A stretch of DNA of 64,000 nt. Source: Dugong dugon (lineage: Eukaryota; Chordata; Mammalia; Sirenia; Dugongidae). The stretch is from NCBI GenBank assembly GCA_030035585.1, contig CM057464.1, positions 30,087,465 to 30,151,464 on the forward strand, in the 5' to 3' direction. This document shows, in pieces, positions 11,161 to 22,946 of this stretch. The position numbers were made by a program, and so were the translations under genes. The notes under the pieces are model-generated. The model saw only the letters and a list, made by a program, of their open reading frames with translations. It was not told the DNA's origin and did not search any database. Numbering within the stretch: position 1 is the stretch's first letter; each line of letters starts with the position of its first letter.

Positions 11161-11815
11161 CAGTAAGCATTAGGAAGTTCCAAAGCTTTGGACCAAGTAA
11201 ATTTTAAACTCTGTTTTAGACTATGGCCACATCAGGTTGGCACATTAGTACGTAATCAGAAATAGAAACCTCTTTTATCAGTTGTTAGGTGCCAAGGAGT
11301 CCATTCCGACTCATAGCAACCCTATGCACAACAAAATGAAACACTGCCTGGGCCTGTGCCATCCTCACAGTCATCGTTATGCTTGAGCCTATTGTTGCAG
11401 CCACTGTGTCAGTCCATCTCATTGAGGGTCTTCCTCTTTTTCACTGACACTCTACTTTACCAAGCATGATGTCCTTCTCCAGGGACTGATCCCTCCTGAT
11501 AACATGTCCAAAGTACATGAGACAAAGTCTCACCACCCTTGTTTCTAAAAATCACTCTGTTTATATTTCTTCCAAGACAGATTTGTTCATTCTTCTGGCA
11601 GTCCAGGGTATATCCAATATTTTTCATTAACACCATAATTCAAAGGCATCATTTCTTCTTCAGTCTTCCTTCTTCATTGTCCGACTTTCACATGCATATG
11701 AGGTGACTGAAAATACCATGGCTTGGGTCTGGTCCACCTTAGTCCTCAAAGTGACATCTTTGCTTTTCAAAACTTTAAAGAGGTCTTTTGCAGCAGATTT
11801 GCCCAATGCAATACA

Positions 11816-14479
11816 TCATTTGATTTCCTGAGCACTGCTTCCATGGGAGTTCATTGTGGAGCCAAGTAAAATGAAATCTTTGACAACCTCAATATTTTCT
11901 CTGTTTATCATGATGTTGCTTATTGGTTCATTTGTGAGGATTTTTATTTTCTTTATGTTGAAGTGTAATCTATACTGAAGGCTGTAGTCTTTGATCTTCA
12001 TCAGTAAGTGCTTCAAGCCCTCTTCATTGTCAGCAAGCAAAGTTGTGTCATCTGCATAACGCAGATTGCTAAGGAGTCTTCCTCCAATCCTGATACCTAG
12101 TTCTTCTTATAATCTAGCTTCCCAGATTATTTGTTCAGCATACAGATTGAATAAGTATGGTGAAATGATACAACCCTGACCCACACCTTTCCTGACTTTA
12201 AGCCACACAGTATCCCTTTGTTCTGTTCAAATGACTGCCTCTTGATCTGTGTACTGGTTCCTCATGAGCATAGTTAAGTGTCCTGGAATTCCCATTCTTG
12301 GCAATGTTATCCATAATTTGTTATGATCTACGTAGTTGAATGCCTTTAATCAGTAAAACACAGGTAAACATCTTTCTGGTATTCTCTGCTTTCAGCTAGG
12401 ATGCATCTGACATCAGCAATTATATCTCTTGTTCCAAATCCTCTTCTGAATCCAGCTTGAACTTCTGGCAGTTCCCTGTCTATGAACTGTTACAATAGTT
12501 TTTAAATTATCTTCAGCAAAATTTTACTTACCTGTGGTATTAATGACATTGTTCAATAATTTCCACGTTCTGTTGGATCTCCTTTCTTTGGAATGGGCAC
12601 ATATATGAATTTCTTCTAAATTTCTTGACATAGACAAATGAGCACCTCCAGTGCTGCATCCTTTTGTTGAAACATCTCAGTTGGTATTCTGTCAATTCCT
12701 GAAGACTTGTTTTTCACCAATGCCTTCAGTGCAGCTTGGACTTCTTCCTTCAGTACCATCAGGTCCTGATCATATGCTACCTCCTGAAATGGCTGAAGAT
12801 CAACAAATTCTTTTTGGTACAGTGACTCTGTGTATTCCTTCCATCTTTTTTTTGGGTGGCGCTGCAATGTTCAATATTTTCCCTGTAAGTCCTTCAGTAT
12901 TGCAACTTGAGGCTTGAATTTTTTATTCAGTTCTTCCAGCTTGGGAAATTCTAAGTGTCTTCTTCCCTTTTGGTTTTCTAAACCGGGTCTTTGCACATTT
13001 CATTATAATACTTTACTTTGTCTTCTTGAGCCACCCTTTGAAATCTTCTGTTCAGCTCTTTTACTTCCTCATTTCTACCATTCCCTTTAGCTACTCTACA
13101 TTCAAGAGCAAGTTTCAGAATCTCTTCTGACATCTGTTTTTGTCTTTTTTTTCTTTTTAATTACCTCTTGCTTTCTTCATGTATGGTGTCGTTGATGTCA
13201 TTCCACAATTCATCTGGTCTTAGGTCATTAGTGTTCCATACATCAAATCTATTCTTGAGATGTTCTCTAAACTCAAATGGGATATACTCAAGGTCCTACT
13301 TTGGTTCTCATGGACTTGTTATAATTTTCTTCAGTTTCAACTTGAACTTGCCTATGAGCAATTGATGGTATGTTCTGCAGTTGGCTCCTGGCCTTGTTCA
13401 GACTGATGATATTGAGCTTTTCTATTGTTTCTTTCCATAGATGTAGTTGATTTGATTCCTGTGTTTTCTATCCAGTGATGTCCATGTGTATAGTTGCCAT
13501 TTATGTTGTTGACAAAAAGTATTTGCAATGAATAAGTCATTAGTATTCCAAAATTCCATAATGTGATCTCCAGCACACTTTCCATCACCAAGATCATCTT
13601 TTCCAACTACTGATCCTTCTTTGTTTCCAACTTTCTCATTCCAATCACCAGTAATTATCAATGCATCATGATTGCATGTTTGATCAATCCCAGACTACAA
13701 GAGGTTGGTAAAAATCTTCAATTTCCTCATCTTTGGCATTGGAGGTTGGTGCTTAAAGTTTAATAATATTCATATTAACTGGTCTTCCTTGTAGGTATAT
13801 GGATATAATCCTGTTACTGACAGCGTTGCACTTCAGGATAGATCTTAAAATGTTCTTTTTTTTTAATTGTACTTCAGGTGAAAGCTTACAGAACAAATAG
13901 TTTCTCATGAAACAGTAGTACACATATTGTTTTATAACATTAGTTAACAACCCCACAACATGTCAACCCTCTAACTTCTCAACATTTTCTTTTGGTGAAA
14001 ATACACATAGCCAAAGATACACCATTTCAAAAATTACTACATGCACGGTTCAGTGACATTGACTACGCTCTTCCAGTTGTGCTGCTATTCTCACTTTACA
14101 TGAAGGCTTACAGAACAAAATAGCTTCTCATTTAACAGTTACTACACATGTTGCCCTATGACAACGGTTAACAATCTCACAACACATCAACAATATCCTT
14201 ACTCAACCTTGGGTTCCCTATCACCAGCTTCCTTGTCCCCTTCTGCCTTCTGGCTCTTGTCACTGGATACTGTACCTCGTTAGTCCCATTTGGTTTTACA
14301 GGGCTGTCCACTGAAATGTTCTTTTTGATGATGAACTCGACACCATTCGTCTTCAATTTGTCATTCCTGGCATAGTAGACCATATGATTGTCCAATTTAA
14401 AACGGCCAGTACCAGTCCATTTCAGCTCACTAATGCCTAGGATATAAATCTTTATGTAGTTCAATTTTCCTAGATTCAT
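11816..14479 (-). pseudogene. Decayed RTE endonuclease/reverse transcriptase ORF
   Basis: Fragments of the single RTE polyprotein appear in order on the minus strand. 14,479 downwards gives an endonuclease N-terminus with 'ILGISELKWTGTG'. 13,661-13,352 gives 'ITGDWNEKVGN', the GDWN catalytic motif, then 'HRNQINYIYG' near the end of the domain. 12,867-12,616 gives 'EEVQAALKALVKNKSSGIDR', the RT entry motif. 12,040-11,816 gives 'LHFNIKKIKIL' and 'DFILLGSTMNSHG' from the RT C-terminal part. The pieces are in different frames with stops between, and an L1 interrupts the endonuclease. In RTE elements this protein nicks the target and primes reverse transcription; here it cannot. Confidence 0.88.
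13861..14313 (-). mobile_element. 5'-truncated L1 3'UTR nested in RTE, with TSD
   Basis: Flanked by a perfect 13-bp duplication (aaatgttcttttt) at 13,848-13,860 and 14,314-14,326, with the host RTE continuing on both sides. The minus-strand sequence matches the L1-B 3'UTR at about 61,600-62,060, including the doubled tail unit around a 'tcactgaaccgtgcatg' core. The poly(A) end is the T run at 13,855-13,864. It is therefore younger than the RTE copy and from the same L1 subfamily as L1-B. Confidence 0.95.
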
Positions 14480-14958
14480 ACTTTATACATTCCATGTTCT
14501 AATTATTAATGGATGTTTGCTGCTGTGTTTTCTCATTTGAGTTGTGCCACTTCAGCAAATGAAGGTCCCAAAAGTTTTAACTCCATCCATGTCATTAAGG
14601 TCAACTTGCTTTGAGGAGGCAGCTCTTCCCCAGTTGTGTTTTGAGTACCTTCCAACCTAAGGGTCTCATCTTCAGGCACTATATTAGACAATACTATGCT
14701 GCTATTCATGAGATTTTCAATGGCCAACTTTTTCAGAAGTAGAACACCAGTCCTTCTTCGTAGTCTGTCTTAGTCTGAAAGTTACCCTGAAACCTGTCCA
14801 CCACCGGTGACCCTGCTGGTATTTGAAATACCGGTGTCATAGCTTCTGGCATCACAGCAACAGGAAAGCCACCACAGTATGACAAACTGACAGACGTGTG
14901 GTTTTTATCAATATTAGTCTTATATATGTGAGATATGAAGGATGCTAAAACCAGTAAG

Positions 14959-15155
14959 AGAAAACTGTTGCCATCAAGTCAATTTTGACTCATGGCGATG
15001 CTATGTGTATAATAGTAGAACTGTATTCCATAAGGTTTTTAATGGCTGATTTTTTGGAAGTGGATCACCAGGCCTTTCTTTCCAGGTGGACTCGAATCTT
15101 CAACCTTTCAGTTAGCGACTGAGCATGTTAACTGTTTGAACCACCTATGGCCTCA
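14959..15155 (-). mobile_element. AfroSINE, long old form, worn
   Basis: Tail 'gttgccatcaagtcaatttt' is at 14,967 and the middle block 'ttggaagtggatcaccagg' near 15,055. The head near 15,150 is poorly conserved. It lies just outside the RTE element. Confidence 0.85.
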
Positions 15156-15189
15156 GGAATGTGAATCTTGCATAGAACGCTGTATCTTT

Positions 15190-15365
15190 GTTGTATTACC
15201 TGTCCTTGAATCAACCCTAAAAGGTGGGTGCTACTGTTACTGTCACCCCGTAGATAATGATTCTGAAATTCAGACGTGAATAAATGACTTGTATAAAATC
15301 ACTCAGTTATTAGGTGCTGACATTAGACCTAGAACTCAGGTGTTTTGACTAAATACCATGCTCTT
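15190..15365 (+). mobile_element. MIR SINE
   Basis: The MIR order is visible: 'aaccctaaaaggtgggtgctact', then 'gattctgaaattcag', then 'cactcagttattaggtg', 'agaactcaggtgttttgac' and 'ccatgctctttct'. Near full-length but diverged. Confidence 0.8.
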
Positions 15366-15896
15366 TCTATTGCAGTATGATAATTTAAAAAAAAATGGGC
15401 AGCTCTTTAGCACAACTTACGTGCTGCAGTAGACCATCATCCCCTCTTTAGTTCTGTTTTTTTTTCTGACTTCCTTGACACAAATATTCACAATTGGGTT
15501 CAAATTATGTACTAATTATAGATTTTAGTACTCCAGTAAAGAAGTATAGAAGTTGGCTATAATGAAGGAGTCGATCTGATTGTCTGTTTTGGTATGCTGC
15601 TATCTGAAGGATCTTGTTTTAGGATTTCAGCGTCTTTTGACATCAGAACAGGCTACTTTGGGAGTTATTTGGTAACTTCTTGTTCTTATACTTTGTTGCA
15701 TAGGCTGCTATCACAAGAAACACGCGGGGATAGTGTTAGAAGCTAATTTTCAGCAGGGAATAGAAAGGTGGAGACAAGTAGCTAGAGTGGAACCGGGAGT
15801 TGGCTTTCAAATATGCTTGTCACTAAGTCTCTAGGTTTTCTTCAAAAGTGGCTTCTTATCTCAGCACTCCACTCCAACCTCTAAACTTTCCATATG
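15366..15896. other. Unassigned DNA
   Basis: Nothing recognised apart from short T runs (near 15,458). No open frame of note. Confidence 0.4.
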
Positions 15897-15908
15897 CCTA
15901 AAGCAAAA

Positions 15909-16060
15909 CCAAAAACTGGTTGTCATCAATTTGATTCTGACTTATAGCAACCCTATAGGACAGAGTAGAACTGCTCTATAGAGTTTCTGAGGAGTGGTTG
16001 GTGGATTCGAACCACCGACCTTTTGGTTAGCAGTCAAGCTCTTTAAGGCACCACCAGGTT
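15909..16060 (-). mobile_element. AfroSINE, short form, with TSD
   Basis: Flanked by gcctaaagcaaa (15,897-15,908) and gccttaagcaaa (16,061-16,072), a 12-bp duplication with one mismatch. The B-box complement 'ggattcgaacc' near 16,003 is well kept. The head near 16,050 has lost a few bases of the A box. Confidence 0.93.
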
Positions 16061-16072
16061 GCCTTAAGCAAA

Positions 16073-18955
16073 GGGGTTTCGTATTTATCTGTTCCATATA
16101 GTAAGCTTCCAGTAAGATTTAATTTGAATAAAAACAAAATATTTACTATTATAAATATATAAATTTCTTTTTGTTTTTGGATAAACAAAAGTTTGTAAAC
16201 TACTAGAGGTGGATGGAGAAGGGGATATGGTAGTTGTTGAAGCATTCTTGCTATCTTCCTGACTGGACTTTTACTTTCTTTTCTACTTGACGAGCCCATG
16301 CTCTAGTATTAGGTCTCTCCTGATGTCCTTACTTCTACCCTTAGTTTCAAGGGAAGTGAGAAAATTGGAAAATATGGAAAGAATTTGCCAAAAACCCGGG
16401 CTTTTAATCCAAAGTTATATAACTAGTTTTCTTAAGGCGGTCATCAAGCACTGAACGCAATTTGATTCTGAGAATTTCATAAGTAATTGGGTTAGATCAT
16501 TAGAACTGGTTCTGCACTTTTAAAATACGCCATTGCCTTAAAACAACTATGAATACCTTTTAAAAGCTTAATTTTCAAGTATTTATGTATGGGATGAAGA
16601 GAAACATAATGTGTTAATCTGCAATGATATCACTGTCCAATGTACTAATGGTATGGAGCTAACTACTATACAGTTGTAAGAGACCTCCAGTCTATTAACC
16701 TCCTACATTAGTCACCCAGAGTAAGGTCAGCATGTGGCCTTTTGTATTATTATTATTATTTTTTCCCGAATAATAGCAAGGATCACAGGGTAAGGTGTAA
16801 AATCTTTATGGTAGCACGGCTGCTCTGTGAGGGTTGGTGGCCGCCGTTTCTAACTCTTCATTATCAGTATGTCAGCCTTATAGGCATGTCTTCAAGTTTA
16901 TTTCATTTGGAAGTGATATAAGCCATTCCTGATTTAAGCTTATTGGAGTTTCTTTTTTCTTTTTCCCCTTTTAATCTCCAATGCTTTCTACTACTTGTTG
17001 TAACTTTGACATGCTTCATTTGATATTAATGATAGCAATTCCATTTTAAGAAATGTTCTACCCTCTTTCTCAAAGCTAGCTAGATGCCAAACGTAAATTG
17101 AAATAATATGAATCCTAGTTAATTGCTAGTTTTTTTTTTTTTAAATGACATTACTTTCATGGATATACAGTGGCAAGGATATTAAGAATTTTATACTTTA
17201 CTTTTTATAAAACTACATACTTTCTTAACTCATTTTCCCTGTGACTATATACATGGTGCCAGAAATTATATTTAAACTACTTGCTTATTGAAGTAGTTAC
17301 TGCAATTTTCAGGCTTTCAATGTGAAGGCATTTTAGATTCAGTGTATTTAAGGATTTAAAAGCAGCGACAACGCTTTCTCTCCACATCCCCACTCTTAGT
17401 GGCTACCTTGAAATTTGAAAACCACTTTCCTTCCTATGTAAAAGGACAAAGAGACAGGGTCACCTGTCTATGCTTTGGGCTTAAATTGAGGTGGGATAAT
17501 TCTTGTCTTTTTCCTTGGAGATGACTGCTATTTTCACCACAGAGGAGGGGGGAAGAAAGGTTTTCCTATATATTTCTATAATGGAGATAAAGTGTTCAGC
17601 AGTTTCTCTGAATTGAAGGGTCTAATTAGATTCTACTTTAATGTAAAATCTTGGCTTTAAGGTACTTAACCACTAAAAGAGAGAGAACTTTAAAGGAGGA
17701 AGCTATAAAATGTTTAAATATAAGAATCTTAAGTATATAACTAGGAAATGAAAATAAAACACACCATTTATTCTGGGAATTTTCTAATCTATTCTGCAAA
17801 TGACCTTTTGTGCTTGTTTTTATTCAGTATATATCCTCATCTCATTAAGGAAATGGTGATAAAAGGAGGTGATCTATGGGAGAGAAGATCCCAGCTAGAT
17901 ATCCAACGTAAAATGTAAGCAAGCTGTTCTAGTATCATTAGTGCTACAGAAAGGTCACTAATTCTTACATCTGCCCCTTTCAAAGGGCAATAGTCCCATA
18001 TTTTATTACAGATGAAAGATATAGAAGGTTAGTTTCATTTCTGTTTTCTAATTTTTTCCAGACTGGCAAAATAGACACTTTTTTTTGGCATTATTAAGTA
18101 ATACTGAGCAGCATATATATTACTACTACATTATCCATATGAAATATTGGGACAAGTGTTCCTGAAACATATCTGTATACGGAGCTTCAGAATTTGAATC
18201 ATTCAGTGATTCTCAGATTATATGTCCTGAAATTCTAATTCTTTAAGAACTTTTGTGAATTGGGATTTTGTTAAGGCAGGGAAAACTATAACTCCTTCAT
18301 TTACCTCAGCCACTTGAATCCACTTAGTTAAAACAGCTGACTGTTGATGTTAATGACTCCGTTAAGCTCCAGGAAAAAAGAAATTTCTCAGACGTGATCC
18401 CCAGAATCTGTAATTCTCTTCTACTCCAGGATTAGTAATTTTGTAACTGAAAGGCCTTCATGAACAGTTCAACTCAGCAGTTTTGTAAACTTACTTGTAT
18501 TGTTCTTTTGCTCTGTCCCATTTTAAAATGTTTTGCGCCTTTTTTGTGTTTCTGACAGGACCCAAAAGAAAAGTTTTGTGAGACAGCATGCTTTTTGGCC
18601 TCTATCCTATGGTACTTTAATGGGGATGAATTCATATAAGCAGAATCTTACATGATGCTTGGAAATGAATGCAATGATTAACAGTTTCCAGTTTGATAAT
18701 GCCTATAGCTTTTTCCTTTAAAATAATATTTTTGTATGGGAGCTTAAGGAAAGCTACTCTTCTGGCATGTAGGAAATACTGAGTGAATACTATGCGCTTA
18801 GCACTCAGAAAAAAATAAAATATCAAACAAATATAGATTGCTACATTGACACGTTAACAAAAACAATGCTTACATGAGTAAAGAGACAGAGTATTAAGGG
18901 GCTAGTGTGATATTTTCCAAAATGTAACTAGACTGAGAATCAAGAAACTGGGCCA
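16073..18955. other. Long stretch without recognised repeats
   Basis: About 2.9 kb of AT-rich DNA with no AfroSINE, RTE or L1 signature, the longest such stretch in the window. Small T tracts lie at 17,130 and 18,080. Open frames at 16,027-16,299 and 18,632-18,826 (minus) have no recognisable domains or splice context. It could be ancestral unique sequence, possibly with conserved regulatory elements, but the bases alone do not show a function. Confidence 0.45.
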
Positions 18956-18956
18956 T

Positions 18957-19015
18957 GCTTTCTTTTCTTTCCTTTCTTTCGGCCTTCCTTCAGTCATTTT
19001 TTTTTTTTTTTTTTG
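18957..19015. repeat. Pyrimidine-rich tract
   Basis: CTTT/CCTT-rich run ending in T18 just before an L1 3'UTR in antisense. The T run may be the reverse complement of that L1's poly(A) tail. Confidence 0.6.
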
Positions 19016-20430
19016 GTATTAAAATTGCAGGAATTTTACAGAGAGTTTCTACATACCCCATGGTCAGTTTCTCCTTATTACCATGATACATTTGTTATAA
19101 CAAATGTACTGATATTGATTCATTATCATTAACTGAAGTTCATACATTATTTATATTTCACTAGTTTTTCCTCTAATGTCCTCTTTGTGTTCTAGGATCT
19201 CATCCAGGATACCATATTACATTTAATCATCATGTTTCCTTAGGCTCCTCTAGATGTGGAAATTTGTTAAATTTACCTTGCTTTTGATGACTTGACAATT
19301 TTGAGGAGCACTGCTCACGTATTTTGTAAAATCTCCCTCAATTTGGGTTTGCCTGATGTTTTCCTCAAGGTTAGACATGGATTGTGACTTTTGACAGAAA
19401 GACCAGAGAGAAAGAGTGCTATCTTCGTGACATCGTATCAAAGGTGCATGCTAGCAAAATGACATCACTGAAGTCTGCTGTAATTCTTTTTCTTGTTTCT
19501 CTGCAGGTAATGTTTCCCTTCTAACCTTCTACCCTGGCTTCCTTCTAGAGTTTCTCTTTTTCTTTGGTTTTCTGAAATTTGAGTATGACATCCTACTTGA
19601 TATTCTCTGAGCTTCTTGAATTGGTAGTTTGGTGTCTGCCATTAATTATGGAAAATTCTGAACCACTATTAATTGTTTGTAAAAAAAAAAAAATCTCCAT
19701 TTTCTCTTTCTGTCCTTTCAGGTATTCCAACTATGTGTATCTTATGCTTTTGATATTGTCCCACATTTTTTTGTATGTTCTCTCCTGTTTATTTCAATTT
19801 TTTTTTCCTTGTGTTTTAATTTGGGAAATTTCTATTGACCTATTATCATTCTCACTGATGCTTTCCTCAGGTGTGTAGAGTCTACTGATAGGCATGTCAA
19901 AGGCATTTTTCATTTCTGTTAGAGTGATTTTGATTTCTAGCTTTTCCTTTTGATTTTTTCTTAGTGTTTCCATCTCTCTGCTGACATCACTCATCTGGCC
20001 TAAGACGTTATCTACTTTTTCCATTAGAGCTCTTAATACATTAATAATAGTTGTTTTAAATTCTCCATCTGATGATTCCAACATCTATGTCACATCTGAG
20101 TCTGGTTCTTGTGATTGCCTTCTCTTTCAAATATATTTATACTTGCCTTTTACCATGCTTTATCATTTTTTGTTGAAACTTAGGCAATAGATGCTAGGTA
20201 CTTAAGTTAATAGACCTCTGGTGTGAACATATATTTTAATCTGGTTAGTGGTTGTGCTGTATTTAATGTTGTGTGTAGCTATAGATACCAGAGGCTTCAA
20301 ATTTCTCTAATGTTCTTGTCTTTATCTCCCCTTCTGTCTTTGGGGCTTCTTTTTGTATTCTTCTCAGATGATCACTCATACTCAAAGGTGCCCAAGATTA
20401 TAGATTAATATCTCTAGGGCAATGAAAAAT
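19015..20430 (-). mobile_element. L1M LINE UTR region
   Basis: Long antisense match in word order to an old L1M untranslated region: 'ggtacatttgttat'-like text near 19,085, 'ggatctcatccaggatacca' at 19,195-19,214, 'tcctctagatgtgga' at 19,246 and 'cctcaatttgggtttgcctgatg' near 19,336. It continues with 'ggaaatttctattgaccta' and 'agagtctactgataggcatg' near 19,825-19,900. No working frame; the 96-codon minus frame is a relic. Confidence 0.72.
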
Positions 20431-20485
20431 AAACAAAACAGAACAACACCAGGAAGAAAAATAAAATATACTAGCTTCTCATAAA

Positions 20486-20642
20486 ACTAAACTCATTACC
20501 ATCGAGTCAATTCTGACTCATATGGACCCTATAGGACAGAGTAGAACTGCCCCATAGGGTTTCCAAGGAGCAGCTGTTAGATTTGAACTGCCAGTCTTTG
20601 GGTTAGAAGCTGAGCTCTTAACCACTGAACCACCAGGACTCC
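20486..20642 (-). mobile_element. AfroSINE, short form
   Basis: Tail 'ccatcgagtcaattctgact' is at 20,500 and the head GGAG(T)CC complement at 20,642. The middle block is absent. Confidence 0.93.
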
Positions 20643-20697
20643 ATATTGTCCCATATGGTTAGAAAATCATTTTACTATTTCATCAAATCTTTAGGGA

Positions 20698-21085
20698 TGG
20701 AGTGTAGAAAACTTTGACTTAGTCATGGGCAGGTCATAACTATAGAATGGATTTGATGCACTGAATACTAACAACCAAAAACCAGAATGGTTGTAGGATA
20801 ACATCAAAGACAACATGCATGAAGAAAGTAAAGCAACATTTAAAAGACAGGAAAGAAAAAAAAGACAAAAATGGATGTCAGAAGAGACTCTGAAACTTGC
20901 TCTTGAGTGCAGACTAGTTAAAGTGAACAGAAGAAATGATGAAGTAAAAGAGCTGAACAGAAGATTTTAAAGGGCAGATTAAGAAGACAAGGTAAAGTAT
21001 TATAATGAAACGTGCAAAGACCTGGAGTTAGAAAACCAAAATGGAAGAACATGATCAGCAATTCTTAAGCTGAAAGAAATGAAGT
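20698..21085 (+). mobile_element. RTE LINE fragment, between endonuclease and RT
   Basis: The plus-strand sequence (for example 'gaagtaaaagagctgaacag' and 'gcaaagacctggagtta') is the reverse complement of the full-length RTE around 12,960-13,400. It is an internal piece, opposite in orientation to the RTE derivative 330 bases to the right. Confidence 0.85.
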
Positions 21086-21420
21086 CATTTTATTTTGTTA
21101 ACTATTTTAGTTAAAAAATAACATTTAACCCAAGTATGCATTTTAAATAAAAATATGTTTCTTTAGTTAAAAATATTGTTTAAAGTGACAGATAATTTCA
21201 ATATTTCTAGTATACCTGCCAAATAACTTTGCAATCCTCCAACTGTGAATAAAATGAATAACTGACTGCATAGTAGAAAGAAGATACATAAATGTCTATT
21301 TTTAAACCTCTAAGAACAGATGATTAAAAAATATATAGAAGAGTAAGTTGTGTCCAGTTTCTCTGAAAATTCCTGCAATTAATAACAATCAGAAAATATA
21401 ATGAAAGAATGTAACAACAA
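21086..21420. other. Unassigned AT-rich DNA
   Basis: No feature recognised between the two RTE fragments. Confidence 0.4.
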
Positions 21421-22067
21421 TGTTGTTGTTATGTGCCGTCAACTTGATTCCAATTCACAGCGACCCTATGTACAACAGAACGAAACACTGCCTGGTCCTG
21501 CGCCATGCTCACAATCATTGCTATGCTTGAGCCCATTGTTACAGCCACTGTGCCAATCCATCTTGTTGAGGGTCTTCCTCTTTTTCGCTGACCCTGTACT
21601 TTACCAAGCATGATGTCCTTCTCGAGGTACTGATCCCTCCTGATAACATGTCCAAAGTATGTAAGACATAGTCTCATCATCCTTGTTTCTAATGAGCACT
21701 CTGGTTGTAGTTCTTCCAAGACAGAATTGTTAGTTCTTTTGGCAGTATATGGCATATTCAATGTTATTTGTCAACACCACAATTTAAAGGCATCAACTCT
21801 TCTTTGGTCTTCCTTATTCATTGTCCAGCTTTCTCATGCATATGATGCAATTGAAAATACCATGACTTGGGTCAGGTTGCTTTTCAACACTTTAAAGAGG
21901 TCTTTTGCATCAGATTTGCCCAATGCACTGCACTTCTGATTTCTTGACTGCTGCTTCCACGGGTGTTGATTGTGACCTTGCTAGTGTCTGAATACCGGTG
22001 GCATAGCTGCCAGCATCACAGCAAGCCCCCACAGTATGACAAACTGACAGACACGGAGGGGTGGGGT
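21421..22067 (-). mobile_element. RTE LINE, internally deleted
   Basis: 21,421-21,970 matches the RTE 3' end and C-terminal RT region (compare 11,281-11,855). From about 21,972 the sequence jumps to the RTE 5' terminus ('gaataccggtggcatagc', compare 14,815). The central 2.9 kb is gone. The 110-codon minus frame (21,761-21,429) still reads 'LTYFGHVIRRD' and 'RGRPSTRWIG', RTE C-terminal motifs. A non-autonomous relic. Confidence 0.87.
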
Positions 22068-22396
22068 AGAAACTATAGCAACCAAAAAAATTGAATAAGA
22101 GACATAAGAATGAATTTACAAATAAATTTGCATATCTACATTAAGAAAACTTTAAAATGCTATGGAGGGACTCAAAAGAAACTTAAATAAATGGAGAAAA
22201 ACATGAATAGATGTTCTTGGACAGAAAGACTCAACATCAATACAATAACAATAAAAATGATATTGACAGAATTATTATATGAGTGAATGAAGCACTAAAC
22301 ACAGCTAATTCTAAACTTCATATGGAAAAGTAAACAAGAAAGGAAGACCAGAAAATTTTTGGAAGAAGATAGAATTTAGGGGAAACTAGCCTTACC

Positions 22397-22590
22397 AGAA
22401 AGGAGCCCTAGTGGTGCAGTGGTTAAGCGCTTGGCTGCTAACTGAAAGATTGGTGGTTTGATTCACCAGCTGCTGCCTTGGAGAAAGATGTGGCAGTCTG
22501 CTTCCATAAAGATTATAGCCTTGGAGACCTATGGGCAATTCGAAAGGGTTGCTTTGAGTTGGAATCGACATGATGGCAATGGGTTTTGGT
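22397..22590 (+). mobile_element. AfroSINE, medium form, with TSD
   Basis: Head 'ggagccctagtggtgcagtg' starts at about 22,401. The middle block 'gtggcagtctgcttccataa' is retained. The tail ends 'ggcaatgggttttggt'. A 10-bp near-perfect duplication (tagccttacc/tagccttact) lies at 22,387-22,396 and 22,591-22,600. The host is the L1 fragment. Confidence 0.95.
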
Positions 22591-22602
22591 TAGCCTTACT
22601 AC

Positions 22603-22738
22603 ACTGAGCCCTGGTGGTACAGTGGTTAAGAGTACAGCTGCTAACCAAAAGGTCAGCAGTTTGAATCCACCAGCTGCTCCTTGGAAACCCTATGGGTCGC
22701 TATGAGTCGGAATTGACTTGTTGGCAATGGGCTTATGG
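22603..22738 (+). mobile_element. AfroSINE, short form, adjacent copy
   Basis: Starts 12 bases after the previous AfroSINE in the same orientation. It lacks the middle block and also the 'ggggcagttctactctgtcc' part, so it is shorter than the usual short form. Confidence 0.92.
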
Positions 22739-22946
22739 GAACGGACAGTGAAACATTATAAAGCTCCAGTCATTAAAACAGGATAGCACAATTGCAAAAA
22801 TAGATCACAGAATGGAATAGAAATTCAAGAAATAAATCTGAATACTTACACTATTATAGGACATGATTAAAAATGGCATTCAAATCACTGGAGGAAAAGA
22901 TAGGAAGAATTTACTAGGGTTTCACTTTAGAAACTGATTTAGTGTT

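Larger units (their letters stand above)
11281..14902 (-). mobile_element. Full-length RTE/BovB-type LINE with nested L1
   Basis: Complete by structure: an 8-bp direct repeat (ttttatca) lies at 11,273-11,280 and 14,903-14,910. Subtracting the nested L1 (13,861-14,313) and its 13-bp duplication leaves about 3.16 kb, the usual size of a full RTE LINE. The minus-strand order is 5'UTR (14,902 to about 14,480), APE-type endonuclease (about 14,480 to 13,360), reverse transcriptase (about 12,900 to 11,820), then a 3' end finishing GGCACCTAACAAC. The reading frame is broken in many places, so it is inactive. Confidence 0.93.
22075..22930 (+). mobile_element. Old L1 ORF2 fragment with inserted SINEs
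   Basis: ORF2-type words occur around three gaps: 'cttaaataaatggagaaa' near 22,180, 'gcactaaacacagctaattctaaa'-like text near 22,290 and 'agaatggaatagaaattcaagaaataaa' near 22,810. Two AfroSINEs are inserted. The frame is destroyed. Confidence 0.65.

Noticed and set aside
11816..14479. Recent horizontal transfer of the BovB-like element into this lineage
   Set aside because: BovB-type RTEs are known for horizontal spread, but this copy is decayed and related pieces are scattered through the window; one locus cannot show when or how the family arrived.
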